A stretch of DNA of 64,000 nt, taken from positions 1 to 64,000 of the forward strand of contig JACRAZ010000047.1 of the NCBI GenBank assembly GCA_016213205.1, read 5' to 3'. Shown here in pieces: positions 48,463 to 57,527 of the stretch; positions within the stretch are counted from its first letter, which is position 1, and each line of letters begins with the position of its first letter. The position numbers and the translations under genes are program-made. The notes below the pieces were generated by a model. The model was given only the letters and a program-made list of their open reading frames with translations, had not been told where the DNA came from and did no database searches. The DNA comes from Burkholderiales bacterium. Lineage in GTDB: Bacteria > Pseudomonadota > Gammaproteobacteria > Burkholderiales > Burkholderiaceae_C.

Positions 48463-50457
48463 ATGACCAAGCCAGCACCCCTCCACCCCGTCCTGACCCT
48501 CATTGCGGCCGTGTGCCTGACGGCCTGCGGTGGTGACCAGACACGCAGCGCCGGCGAGAAGTTCGTCGCCAGCATCGCTTCGGTCAACGCCCAGGCGCGG
48601 CCGCTCGCCGCGGGCACCGGCCCGGCGGCGGCCACCACCAAGACCATCACCAACGACCAGCTCTTCGCCTGGGCCCAGTTCAGCTACCCGGAGCTGCTGC
48701 CGGGCACGCCGGCCACCTTCAGCGGCGTGGTGTACCAGGGCAAGTCCTTCTCCGGCCAGGGCTGGCCGAACGGCAACTACCTCGCGGTGGCCAACGGCGA
48801 GGTGTGGGGCCTGGGCTCGTTCACGAACCAGGCGTTGCAGAGCTTCGGCCCGATGCAGAACTACGCCGACCTGGTGTGCAGCGAGATCGACTGCGGCCGC
48901 AGCGGCCCGGCCAACACCTGCACCCAGCCGCCGGGTGAAGCCCTGATGACGGGCTCGCGCCAGGTCACGACCTACCAGCGCAGCAGCTTCGCGCCGGTGG
49001 GCACCAGCGAGTTCACCAACACGCTGGTGGTGGACGGCGCCACCACCTTCCAGGGCCAGCAGGTGGTGATGCTCACCAGCACCACCACCCTGGCCGGCGC
49101 GGCCACCACCACCGTGAAGTCCTACCTGCAGGCGGGCGACGGCGGCCTGCTGCGCACGCTGGGCACCGACAGCAGCACCTCCGCCAGCGGCGCGACCACG
49201 CGCGTGGTGTACAGCCCGACGCTGCAGAACAGCGAGTTCACGCTGCAGCCGGGCCAGCGGGTGACCAAGACCGCGTCGATGTCCACCTCGCAGCTCAACC
49301 CCACCTTGGCGGCCAGCGCCAGCACGCGCTCGACCACCTACACCTACGAGGCGCGCGAGACCATCACCGTGCAGGGCCGCAGCTACGACACCTGCCGCTA
49401 CCGCGAAGCGGTGCTGGGCAGCAACACGGTGGCCACCACCTGGTACATCGTGGGCAGCGGCATCCCGGCGCGCGTCGAAACCCGCGACGGCAGCACGCTG
49501 CAGCAGCGCCTGGAGCTGAAGTCCGGCACGATCAACGACGCACCGCTGTCGCCGGGGCAGGCCACGCTGGACGCCGCCTCCGCCGAGCGCATGGTGACCG
49601 AGTACGCCTACGTGCTGCCGATCTGCACCCCCGGCGGCACGGCCAAGGCGAACGGCCCCGACACCAGCGCCGCGGCCTACCTGCGCAAGGCACGTGAGCT
49701 GCACACGCTGGCGCAGATGGCTGCGGCCAACTCGGCAACCGCCCCGCAGCGCAAGCGGGCGCTGGCCTACACCGCCACCAAGCCGGCCGACCAGCTGGGC
49801 GAGTGCGGCGGGCGGCAGACCTACCCGAGCTACTCGCACGTGAGCGGCGTGACCACCGCCACGCTGCGCTGGGAAAACTACTGCAGCAAGGATTCCGACA
49901 CCGGCGAGACCACCACCCTCAACGGCAGCTGGTCCTTCGTGGAAACCGCCACGCCCACCGCCAGCGGGCCGATCCGCACCAAGTACGAGGCCAGTTCGGC
50001 CAACGGCATCAGCCTGCTCAACAAGGACGCCAGCGGCAAGACCATCGGCTCGCAGCTGATCTCGGTGCTGGGCTACGTCAGCACCCCGGGCGTGCCGGGT
50101 GGCGACGCCACCGAGGCCCGGCCCGACAGGATGCAGGCCGCCGAGGTGCGCATCCGCAACGACGTGACCGGCAAGACCTACCGCCAGACCGGCTACACCA
50201 TCACCTCGTTCACCACCGCCAGCGGCGGCGAGCAGATGACGATGAGCGGGCGCGGCTACCGCTCCACCGGCTACTACGACCTGAGCACCAGCAAGCCCAT
50301 CGTCACCGACGACGACGGCAACTACCTCTCCGGCACGCTGGTGTCCACCGGCGCCAACGGCGAGGCGGTGGTCATCACCGTGCAGCCTGGTTCCGAGATG
50401 CAGGGCACGATGACGGTGAACGGCAAGCCCGTCACCACCGCGCCGGCCTGCAAGTAG
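48463..50457 (+). CDS. Large lipoprotein related to the unrecognised family (member 4)
   Basis: 664 residues, lipobox LTAC (Cys22). The N-terminal module is recognisable but diverged (LFAWAQFSYPELLPG, then GNYLAVANGEVWGLG). The middle third keeps the family core: TFQGQQVVML, RETITVQGRSYDTCRYRE and TTWYIVGSGIPARVE. A further domain of about 300 residues with no recognised family is added at the C-terminus, with several cysteines (ICTPG, GECGGR, NYCSKD, final CK). The ABC permease gene starts 70 bases downstream, which suggests an exporter or lipoprotein-handling unit, but a separate promoter is possible. Confidence 0.75.
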   Translation: MTKPAPLHPVLTLIAAVCLTACGGDQTRSAGEKFVASIASVNAQARPLAAGTGPAAATTKTITNDQLFAWAQFSYPELLPGTPATFSGVVYQGKSFSGQGWPNGNYLAVANGEVWGLGSFTNQALQSFGPMQNYADLVCSEIDCGRSGPANTCTQPPGEALMTGSRQVTTYQRSSFAPVGTSEFTNTLVVDGATTFQGQQVVMLTSTTTLAGAATTTVKSYLQAGDGGLLRTLGTDSSTSASGATTRVVYSPTLQNSEFTLQPGQRVTKTASMSTSQLNPTLAASASTRSTTYTYEARETITVQGRSYDTCRYREAVLGSNTVATTWYIVGSGIPARVETRDGSTLQQRLELKSGTINDAPLSPGQATLDAASAERMVTEYAYVLPICTPGGTAKANGPDTSAAAYLRKARELHTLAQMAAANSATAPQRKRALAYTATKPADQLGECGGRQTYPSYSHVSGVTTATLRWENYCSKDSDTGETTTLNGSWSFVETATPTASGPIRTKYEASSANGISLLNKDASGKTIGSQLISVLGYVSTPGVPGGDATEARPDRMQAAEVRIRNDVTGKTYRQTGYTITSFTTASGGEQMTMSGRGYRSTGYYDLSTSKPIVTDDDGNYLSGTLVSTGANGEAVVITVQPGSEMQGTMTVNGKPVTTAPACK

Positions 50458-50527
50458 CCGCGGCATCGGGTCCGGCCGCGTGTGCGCACCCGGCCGGACC
50501 CCAGCGCCCAGGACCCGAGGCCCCGAG

Positions 50528-51628
50528 ATGATCTTTCTTCGCAACGTGCTGCGCGCGCGCGGTCGCAGCCTGATGACGGTGATCGGCATCGCCAGCGGCA
50601 TTGCGCTGTTCACCGCCATCACCGCGATCACCACCGACCTGCAATCGCAGATCGACGGCGCGGTGGCGAGCTACCGCGCCGAGATCGTCATCAGCGAGCG
50701 GCGGGCCACCTCGCCGATGTCCTCGCGCGTGGCCGGGCCGGTGATGGACCAGCTCGTGGCCGAGTACGGCGACGACCTGGCCCCGCTGCTGATGGGTACC
50801 CTCAACGAGCCCTGGAATCCCTATGCGCTGGTGGTGGGCGCCGATGCACGCTTCGTGCGGCGCATCCCGCTGGTGCGGGGCGAGGCCTTCGCCGCCGGCC
50901 AGGCCGAGATGCTGATCGGCGAGCTCGGCGCGCAACGCCTGGGCCTGGTGCCGGGCCAGACGGTGCAGGTGGGTGGGCGCGCGGTGCGCATCACCGGCAT
51001 CTTCCGCACCGGCAGCCGCATCTTCGACAGCGCGCTGCTGGCCGACCTGGACCATGCGCGCCGCCTGCTCGCGCGCGACGGCGCGGCCAACCACTACACG
51101 CTGGCCGCGCTGCACGTGGGCAGCGGCCGCTCGCCCGACGAGGTGATGCGCCAGATCAACGCCCGCCATCCCAGCCTGCGGGCGGTGCCCGGCACCGAGC
51201 TGTCGGGCAGCCTGCGGCTGATCCGCATCGTGCGTGCCTTCGTCGGCACGATCTCGGTGATCGCGGTGTTCGGCACCTGCGTCGTGCTGACCAACACGCT
51301 GCTGATGGCGGTGGCCGAGCGCACCCGCGAGATCGGCATCCTGATGACCGTGGGCTGGACCCCGCTGATGGTGATGCGCATGCTGCTGGCCGAAAGCCTG
51401 CTGCTGTGCGCGGCGGGTGCGCTGCTGGGCGATGTGTTCGCGGTGGGCATCCTGCACGCGGTGAACCGCCTGCCCTCGTTGGGCTTCGGCTGGATTCCGG
51501 TGGACCTGTCGCTGCCGCTGGTGGGCCTGTCCCTGCTGATGGCGCTGGGCGTTGCGCTGCTGGCGCTGCTGTGGCCGGCGGTGGTGGTGCTGCGCCTGCA
51601 ACCCCTGGCGGCACTGCGCCATGAGTGA
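50528..51628 (+). CDS. ABC transporter permease, FtsX/MacB type
   Basis: 366 residues from the ATG at 50528. One N-terminal transmembrane helix (about 16-38) is followed by a MacB-like periplasmic domain (about 40-235) and three C-terminal helices with the typical MAVAERTREIGILMTVGWT block. This type of permease does not import; it couples ATP hydrolysis in the cytoplasm to mechanical work in the periplasm (LolCE, MacB, FtsX). Its stop codon overlaps the start of the ATPase gene by 8 bases, so the two are translated together. Confidence 0.9.
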   Translation: MIFLRNVLRARGRSLMTVIGIASGIALFTAITAITTDLQSQIDGAVASYRAEIVISERRATSPMSSRVAGPVMDQLVAEYGDDLAPLLMGTLNEPWNPYALVVGADARFVRRIPLVRGEAFAAGQAEMLIGELGAQRLGLVPGQTVQVGGRAVRITGIFRTGSRIFDSALLADLDHARRLLARDGAANHYTLAALHVGSGRSPDEVMRQINARHPSLRAVPGTELSGSLRLIRIVRAFVGTISVIAVFGTCVVLTNTLLMAVAERTREIGILMTVGWTPLMVMRMLLAESLLLCAAGALLGDVFAVGILHAVNRLPSLGFGWIPVDLSLPLVGLSLLMALGVALLALLWPAVVVLRLQPLAALRHE

Positions 51629-52307
51629 CACCGAACGGCCCATCCTGTGCGTCGAAGCCGTCAGCCGCCGCTTCGCCGACGGTGACGTGCAGGCGCTGCG
51701 CCGCGTGTCCTTCAACGCCGGCGCGGGCGAGACGATCGCGCTCACCGGGCCCTCGGGCAGCGGCAAGAGCACGCTGCTGTCGCTGATCGGGCTGCTGGAC
51801 CGCCCGGACGAGGGCCGCATCCTGATCGACGGGCAGGACCTGGCCGGCATCCGCCACCCGCATGCGTTCCGCGCGCGCCGGCTGGGCTTCGTGTTCCAGT
51901 ACCACCACATGGTGCCCACCATGACGCTGCAGGAGAACATCGAGGCCCCGATGCTCGCGCTGGGCGTGCCGGCGGCCCAGCGGCACCAGCGCGCGGGCGC
52001 GCTGCTGCAGGCGATGGCGCTCGAACACCGCGCCGCCTTCCTGCCGCGCAACGTGTCGGGTGGCGAACGGCAGCGCGCCGCGGTGGCACGCGCGCTGGTG
52101 AACCGCCCGGCCATCGTGCTGGCCGACGAACCCACGGGCAGCCTGGACAGCCGCAACGGCCAGCGTGTCGTGGAACTGCTGATCGCGCATGCACGGGCCG
52201 AGGGCGCGCTGGTGCTGGTGGCCAGCCACAACCCCGAGGTGGCGGCGGCGCTGGGCCGGCGCATCGCGCTGCGCGATGGCGAGTGCGTGGCCGACATCGG
52301 CGCCTAA
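51621..52307 (+). CDS. ABC transporter ATP-binding protein (LolD/MacB-type)
   Basis: 228 residues from the ATG at 51621, which overlaps the permease gene. Walker A is GPSGSGKST, the Q-loop is in FVFQYHHMV, the signature is VSGGERQR, Walker B is AIVLADEPTGSLD, and the switch His follows in VASHNPE. Length and sequence suit the LolD/MacB/FtsE subfamily. It powers the adjacent FtsX-type permease. No membrane fusion protein gene is nearby, so a MacAB-like complex would need one from elsewhere; lipoprotein release is an alternative. Confidence 0.93.
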   Translation: MSDTERPILCVEAVSRRFADGDVQALRRVSFNAGAGETIALTGPSGSGKSTLLSLIGLLDRPDEGRILIDGQDLAGIRHPHAFRARRLGFVFQYHHMVPTMTLQENIEAPMLALGVPAAQRHQRAGALLQAMALEHRAAFLPRNVSGGERQRAAVARALVNRPAIVLADEPTGSLDSRNGQRVVELLIAHARAEGALVLVASHNPEVAAALGRRIALRDGECVADIGA

Positions 52308-52337
52308 CGGCCGCCGGCAGCGGCCGCGGGCTCACCC

Positions 52338-52367
52338 GGCCGGCCTGATCCCCTCGGGGGACCGGCC
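52338..52367. terminator. Compound hairpin after the ABC genes
   Basis: Outer arms GGCCGG and CCGGCC enclose a second stem of CCCC with GGGG and a short loop. It lies between the convergent ABC ATPase and small acidic protein genes and may terminate both. Confidence 0.45.
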
Positions 52368-52388
52368 CGCAGGGCCGTGGGGGCCGAC

Positions 52389-52694
52389 TCAGTGCTCCTC
52401 GAGGCGGGTGACGGTGTCCTCGGCCAGCGCGCCGGTGTCGGGGTCCACCCAGCCGGCCAGGCCCAGTTCCTGGCAGGCCTCCTCCAGCGTCTCGCCGGGC
52501 TCGGGCGTGTCGTCCTCGGTGTCGATCATGTCGGCCAGCGCCGCTTCCACCGTGGCATAGGGGCCGAACTCCTGCTGGCCGTCACGCGCCAGCCAATGCA
52601 GCCCGTCCGGGCGCTCGATGATGCGTTGCAGGAGTTCCTGGCGCGGGTCGGCCAGGCTGGTGGCCACGGGCAGCGCTTGTTCGTATGTGCTCAT
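52389..52694 (-). CDS. Small acidic protein of unknown function
   Basis: 101 residues from the ATG at 52694, with the longer frame rejected as a shadow of the oxidoreductase gene. It is very acidic in the second half (IDTEDDTPEPGETLEEA) and has no signal peptide or membrane segment. The first half contains ELLQRIIERPDGLHWL and a GPYATVEAALADM motif. This looks like a real conserved small cytoplasmic protein by composition and clean start, but I cannot name its family. Confidence 0.6.
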   Translation of the reverse strand: MSTYEQALPVATSLADPRQELLQRIIERPDGLHWLARDGQQEFGPYATVEAALADMIDTEDDTPEPGETLEEACQELGLAGWVDPDTGALAEDTVTRLEEH

Positions 52695-52854
52695 GCTCGT
52701 CTCTCTCGTCGGGCCCCTGCGCGAAGCGGGCCGTTGAACCGATGCTAGGCCCGCCGGCCCTGCGCGAGGCATGATCAGGCTCAACCGTGCAGCCCAGGTC
52801 CGCAAAACTGTGAACCCCGAAGAAACCCACCGCCGCAGCGCCCCGGTGCCCGAG

Positions 52855-54027
52855 ATGAGGATCGTCGTCGTGGGCGGCGGCGCGATCGGCAGTGCGGTGG
52901 CCTTGTTCACCAAGGCGCTGGGCGGCGCCGCGGTCGAGGTGGACGTGGTCGAGCCCGACCCCGGGCTGGTGCTGGCCTCGTCGGCGCGCTCGGCCAGCTC
53001 GATCCGTCAGCAGTTCTCGAACCCGATCAACATCCAGATGTCGCGCTTCGGGCACGCGTTCATCACCGGTGCCGCGGACACGCTCGCGGTCGACGGGCAG
53101 GTGCCCGACATCGGCCTGGTGTCCTCGGGCTACCTGTTCCTGGCCCACGAGGCGGGCGCGCCAGTGCTGCAGGCCCTGCACGCCGTGCAGCGCGCGCAGG
53201 CGGTGCAGGTGGACCTGCTCACGCCGCAGGCGCTGGCGCAGCGCCTGCCCTGGCTGCGCTGCGACGACCTCGCACTGGCCAGCCTCGGCCTTGCCGGCGA
53301 GGGCTGGTTCGATGGCTATGCGCTGGCCCGCGCGCTGGCGGCCAAGGCGCGTGCGCTCGGCGCACGCTGGCAGCGTGCGCGGGTGGCCGGCTTCGAGCGC
53401 GGCGGGGCGCGGCGGGTGGCCGCGCAGCTGGACGATGGGCGCCGGCTGCCCGCGGACGCCTTCGTCAACGCCGCCGGCCCCTGGGCGGCCGGCGTGGCCG
53501 CGCTGGCCGGCATCCGGCTGCCGGTGCATGCGCGGCGGCGCACGGTGTTCGCCTTCGATTCGCCGCTGCGGCTGCCGCGCACCCCGCTGGTGGCCGATTG
53601 CAGCGGCGTGTGGTTCCGCAGCGAAGGCCACGGCTACATCGGCGGCTGGACGCCGGGCGAGCACGACGCCGATCCGGACGACCTGCCACTGGACGAACCC
53701 GACCTGGAGCAGTTCGACGCACGCGTCTGGCCGGCCCTGGCCCACCGGGTGCCGGCCTTCGAGGCGCTGCGCATGCGCCGGGCCTGGGCCGGCTACTACG
53801 AGGTGCACCCGCTGGACCACAACGCCATCATCGGGCCGCACCCGGCGCTGGCGAACCTGGTGTTCGCCAACGGCTTCTCGGGCCATGGCCTGCAGCATGC
53901 ACCGGCGGCCGGCCGTGGCGTGGCCGAATGGCTGCTGCACGGGGCCTACCGCAGCCTGGACCTCGGCCCGCTGGGCTGGCAACGGGTGCTCGACCAGCAG
54001 CCCTTCGTGGAGCAGGCGGTGATCTGA
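52855..54027 (+). CDS. FAD-dependent amine/amino-acid oxidoreductase (DAO family)
   Basis: 390 residues from the ATG at 52855, where the FAD dinucleotide fold starts at once (IVVVGGGAIGSA). A GTG at 52810 in frame is an alternative start adding 15 residues. A second FAD contact is the SSARSASSIRQQFSNP block, and the C-terminal FANGFSGHGLQHAPAAGR motif closes the FAD site. The closest types are sarcosine/glycine oxidase and FOXRED1-like dehydrogenases. Substrate cannot be given. It stands between oppositely oriented genes and so is likely a single-gene unit. Confidence 0.88.
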   Translation: MRIVVVGGGAIGSAVALFTKALGGAAVEVDVVEPDPGLVLASSARSASSIRQQFSNPINIQMSRFGHAFITGAADTLAVDGQVPDIGLVSSGYLFLAHEAGAPVLQALHAVQRAQAVQVDLLTPQALAQRLPWLRCDDLALASLGLAGEGWFDGYALARALAAKARALGARWQRARVAGFERGGARRVAAQLDDGRRLPADAFVNAAGPWAAGVAALAGIRLPVHARRRTVFAFDSPLRLPRTPLVADCSGVWFRSEGHGYIGGWTPGEHDADPDDLPLDEPDLEQFDARVWPALAHRVPAFEALRMRRAWAGYYEVHPLDHNAIIGPHPALANLVFANGFSGHGLQHAPAAGRGVAEWLLHGAYRSLDLGPLGWQRVLDQQPFVEQAVI

Positions 54028-54068
54028 GCCCCGCGCCCGGCCGCAGGCGGGCTGGGCCGCTTGCGCAG

Positions 54069-56411
54069 TCAGTGCGCGCCGCCGAGCACGCGCTGCACCA
54101 TCGGGCCCAGCTCCTCCACGGTGTTCTCCTTGTGCACCAGGCCACGCACGCCCAGCGCGCGGGCCTCGTGCTGCAGTTCGTCGGTGATGTAGCCGGAGCA
54201 GATGATCACCGGCAGCTCGGGCCGCAGCGCCGCCAGCTCGCGTGCGAGGTCCAGGCCGGAGAGGCCGGGCATGTTGTAGTCCGAGACCACCAGGTCGAAG
54301 CGGCCCGGTGCCGCACGCAGCGCCTCCAGCGCGGACTGGCCATCGGCCTGCGTGCTCACCTGGTAGCCCAGGTGGGCGAGCAGGCCTTCGTCGGTGAGCA
54401 GCATCACCTCGTCGTCGTCGACGCACAGGATGTGCTGGCCGGTGGCCACCGCCACCGGTGCCACCCCTGGCGCCGGCACCGCGGCGGCGGCCTGCGCGCC
54501 CTCGCTCAGCGGCAGGTAGAGATGGAAGGTGGAGCCGCGCCCGGGTGCCGAATCGACACTGATCGCCCCCTGGTGCTCGGTGACGATGCCGTGCACCACC
54601 GCCAGGCCGAGGCCGGTGCCCTCGCCCACCGGCTTGGTGGTGAAGAAGGGCTCGAAGATGCGGGCGCGGGTCACCTCGTCCATGCCGGTGCCGGTGTCCT
54701 TCACCCACAGGTGCGCATGCGGCCCGACGCGCAGCCCGCCCAGGCGCCGGGCCTGGCCCTCGTCCAGCAGGGCCGGTGCGAGGCCCACCTCGATGCGCCC
54801 CAGGTCGCCGGGCAACGCGTGCCAGGCGTTCGAGCACAGGTTCATCAGCACCTGCTGCATCTGCGTGGCATCGGTGCACACCGGCAACGGCTCGTCGGCG
54901 AACACGGTGTCCAGCCGCACGCCGGCGGGCAGCGAGGCGCGCAGCAGGGCCAGCGCCTCTTCCACCAGCGGCCGCAGCGGCTGGTTCATCAGCACATGGG
55001 GCTGGCGCCGGCTGAACGCGAGGATCTGATGCACCAGCGCACGCGCCCGCAGCGCCGAGCGGTGGATCTGGCCCAGCCGGGCCTGCGCCGGGCCGTCGAG
55101 GGCCTGCTCCTGCTGCAGCAGGTTCAGGTTGCCGAGGATCGCGCCGAGGATGTTGTTGAAGTCGTGCGCAATGCCGCCGGCCAGCGTGCCCAGCGACTCC
55201 ATCTTCTGCGATTCGCGCAGCGCCTCGTCGGCCTGCTGGCGCTCGATGGCGATGGCCGCCATCTGCGCCGCGGCGGCCACCACGCTGGTCTCGGCCTCGT
55301 CCGGCCGGTGCGGCTGGCGGCGGTAGACCCCGAAGGTGCCCAGCACCGCGCCGGCGCGGCTGAGGATGGGCTCGGACCAGCACGCGGCCAGCCCGTGGGC
55401 CGCGGCCAGCGCGCGGTAGTCGTGCCAGAGCGGATCGGTGGCGATGGATTCGACCACCACGCGCTGGCAGCCGAAGGCCGCCGTCCCGCAGGAGCCGACG
55501 TCGGGCCCGATCAGCAGGCCATCGAGCGCGGCGTTGTAGGCCGCCGGCAGGTGAGGCGCCGCCCCCATGCGAAGCCGGGTGCCGCTGTGGTCGAGCAGCA
55601 GGATGCTGCACAGGCTGCCCGGCTGCTCGCGCTCGATCATCTCCACCACCGCGGCCAGCACCGCCGGCAGCGGCGCGCCGCCGGCCACCAGCGCCATCAC
55701 CGCGCCGCGGTGGTGCTCGCGCAGCTCGGCACGCCGGCGTTCGGTGATGTCGGTCACCATCGCCAGCGCACCGGCGTAGGCACCCGCCTCGTCGAACAGC
55801 GGGTTGGCCATCATCAGGGTCCAGACATCGTGGCCCAGCCGGTGCCGCAGGCGAAAGTCGTGCTGCTCGGCCAGGCCCTGGCGCCGCCGTTCGAGGTTGC
55901 GATCGGCGGCCTCGCGGGCCTCTTCGTCCATGAAGTCGTGCAGCGGCCGGCCCAGCATCTGCTCGGGCGTGTGGCCCAGCATGCGGGCCATGGCCGGGTT
56001 CACGAAGGTGGTGATCGATTCGGCGTCGATCAGCCAGATGCCCTCGTGCGCCGTCTCGACGATGGTGCGGTAGCGCTGCTCGCTGCCCCGCAGCGCGGCA
56101 TCGGCGCGCAGTTGCTGCGTCACGTCACGCGCCAGCACCACGCGCACGTGGCGGCCGTCCAGCGTCAGGGGTTCGGAGATGATCTCGGTGTCGATCAGCG
56201 TGCCGTCGCGCAGGCGGTGCCGCCAGTGCGCCGGCCCGGTGCGCGGCAGCATCGTGCGGGCGAGGATCTTGCCCAGGCGCTCGGCCTCCTCGGGCGGCAG
56301 GAGGTCGTAGACGGTCATCGTCAGCAGCTCGGCCTCGCTCCAGCCGTACAGGCGCGAGGTGGCCGCGTTCACCGCGAGAAAGCGCACCGTCGCGGTGTCG
56401 TAGATCCACAT
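54069..56411 (-). CDS. Hybrid sensor histidine kinase with PAS, GAF and receiver domains
   Basis: 780 residues from the ATG at 56411, but the true start is uncertain. PAS-like sequence (ARAFAQLFRRCPLP) continues in frame upstream to a G8 run at 56462-56469, with no good start before the riboflavin synthase gene. No membrane segment is seen, so it is cytosolic. Order: PAS (1-110), second PAS (about 120-240), GAF (about 250-390), HisKA with His416 in GIAHDFNNILG, ATPase with GTGLGLAVVHGI, and a C-terminal receiver with Asp711 in VVSDYNMPG. It would sense a soluble or redox/light-type cue through PAS/GAF and pass phosphate to its own receiver. No output regulator adjoins. Confidence 0.82.
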   Translation of the reverse strand: MWIYDTATVRFLAVNAATSRLYGWSEAELLTMTVYDLLPPEEAERLGKILARTMLPRTGPAHWRHRLRDGTLIDTEIISEPLTLDGRHVRVVLARDVTQQLRADAALRGSEQRYRTIVETAHEGIWLIDAESITTFVNPAMARMLGHTPEQMLGRPLHDFMDEEAREAADRNLERRRQGLAEQHDFRLRHRLGHDVWTLMMANPLFDEAGAYAGALAMVTDITERRRAELREHHRGAVMALVAGGAPLPAVLAAVVEMIEREQPGSLCSILLLDHSGTRLRMGAAPHLPAAYNAALDGLLIGPDVGSCGTAAFGCQRVVVESIATDPLWHDYRALAAAHGLAACWSEPILSRAGAVLGTFGVYRRQPHRPDEAETSVVAAAAQMAAIAIERQQADEALRESQKMESLGTLAGGIAHDFNNILGAILGNLNLLQQEQALDGPAQARLGQIHRSALRARALVHQILAFSRRQPHVLMNQPLRPLVEEALALLRASLPAGVRLDTVFADEPLPVCTDATQMQQVLMNLCSNAWHALPGDLGRIEVGLAPALLDEGQARRLGGLRVGPHAHLWVKDTGTGMDEVTRARIFEPFFTTKPVGEGTGLGLAVVHGIVTEHQGAISVDSAPGRGSTFHLYLPLSEGAQAAAAVPAPGVAPVAVATGQHILCVDDDEVMLLTDEGLLAHLGYQVSTQADGQSALEALRAAPGRFDLVVSDYNMPGLSGLDLARELAALRPELPVIICSGYITDELQHEARALGVRGLVHKENTVEELGPMVQRVLGGAH

Positions 56412-56461
56412 CGGCAGGGGGCAGCGCCGGAACAGCTGCGCAAAGGCCCGGGCCGAATCAA

Positions 56462-56469
56462 CCCCCCCC
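56462..56469. repeat. C8/G8 homopolymer at the 5' edge of the hybrid kinase gene
   Basis: Eight C on the plus strand lie just upstream of the chosen kinase start. With one base fewer, a GTG at 56478 would be in frame with the PAS domain and extend it by about 22 residues. Confidence 0.8.
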
Positions 56470-56544
56470 GGGTGGCACGGGTCCGGCGAGTCCCAGTGAT
56501 CCGCCGTCCACCTTGCCCGCTGCCCGTGTGTTGCCCGGCCGGCG

Positions 56545-57261
56545 CTACCGCTGCAGCCGGTCCTGCGCCGGGACGGGCGCGCCCAGTTCGGCCAGGGTGC
56601 CGCCGCGTTCGGCCAGCAGCGCCTCCAGCGCCGGCAACAGCGGTCCCAGGCGGGCCTCCAGGGCATCCCGCACCGTGTCCACCACCACCTGGGTGGCGCG
56701 TTCAATCTCGATGTTCAGCGCATCGCCCTCGCGCTTGTCGGCGAAGGTGGTCATGCGCAGGGTTTCGGGGATCAGCCACACCTCGAACCAGCGCTCGCGG
56801 CGATCGGCCTCGGCCACCGTGAGGCTGGCGCCGTTGATCGCGATGTAGCCCTTGGCGAACACATAACGCATGTGCGACTCGGGCACGCCGATGCGCAGCA
56901 CCACGTTGTTCTCGGGGCGGCGGATCGCGAGAAGCCGTGCCTGGCAATCCACATGGCCCGAGATGGGGTGGCCGCCGATCTCGGCGCCATCCTTGGCGGC
57001 GCGCTCCACGTTGAGCCGGCTGCCCACGGCCAGGGTGCCCAGCGTGGTGAGGCTCAGGCTTTGCTGCATCACGTCGAAGCGGGCGCGGTCGGGCGCGGGG
57101 CGTTCGGTCACGGTGAGGCACACGCCGTCGCAGGCCACGCTGGCGCCGATCTCGAGGCCGGCATCGAAGCCCGGCGGGAACGCGAGCTCGAAGCTGCGCA
57201 GCCCCGGCCGGTCGGTGATGGCGGCCACCTGGGCCACGCCTTGAACAATGCCTGTGAACAT
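56545..57261 (-). CDS. ribE: Riboflavin synthase alpha chain
   Basis: 238 residues from the ATG at 57261 (MFTGIVQG, the invariant start of the family); the longer frame upstream is rejected. Two lumazine-binding repeats are seen: the first with VACDGVCLTVTE and the second with GYIAINGASLTVAEAD. The enzyme joins two 6,7-dimethyl-8-ribityllumazine molecules to make riboflavin in the cytoplasm. The tail is about 25 residues longer than usual. No other rib gene is adjacent in the window. I did not find FMN-riboswitch sequence upstream. Confidence 0.93.
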   Translation of the reverse strand: MFTGIVQGVAQVAAITDRPGLRSFELAFPPGFDAGLEIGASVACDGVCLTVTERPAPDRARFDVMQQSLSLTTLGTLAVGSRLNVERAAKDGAEIGGHPISGHVDCQARLLAIRRPENNVVLRIGVPESHMRYVFAKGYIAINGASLTVAEADRRERWFEVWLIPETLRMTTFADKREGDALNIEIERATQVVVDTVRDALEARLGPLLPALEALLAERGGTLAELGAPVPAQDRLQR

Positions 57262-57527
57262 GCGGGCAGCGCTGGAGTGAGTGTGTCGGTCGCGGCAGCT
57301 TATCAGCCGGCGCCGCCCACCCAACGCAGGGCGTGCGCGCCCGCGCAAGGCCTTGCATCGCGATTCGGTGGAACCATCATGCGCACCCCCGCGGACCTGT
57401 TGACGACCGATGACCCGGTGCCCGCGATCATGCTGCACCTGCCGGATTGCCGCAATGCCGTGGACGCAGCCCCCTGCGCAGGCAGGGTGCACCGCGCGCG
57501 CGCCGAACCGGCCGCTGGCGCTGCGTG

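Noticed and set aside
53598..56822. Plus-strand frame of over 1000 codons opposite the hybrid kinase
   Set aside because: Low-complexity antisense composition, no start context and no domain. The kinase domains are on the minus strand.
57262..57527. Possible FMN riboswitch before riboflavin synthase
   Set aside because: The conserved RFN blocks are not present. Only an isolated 12-base palindrome GCAAGGCCTTGC (57345-57356) was seen, with no loop.
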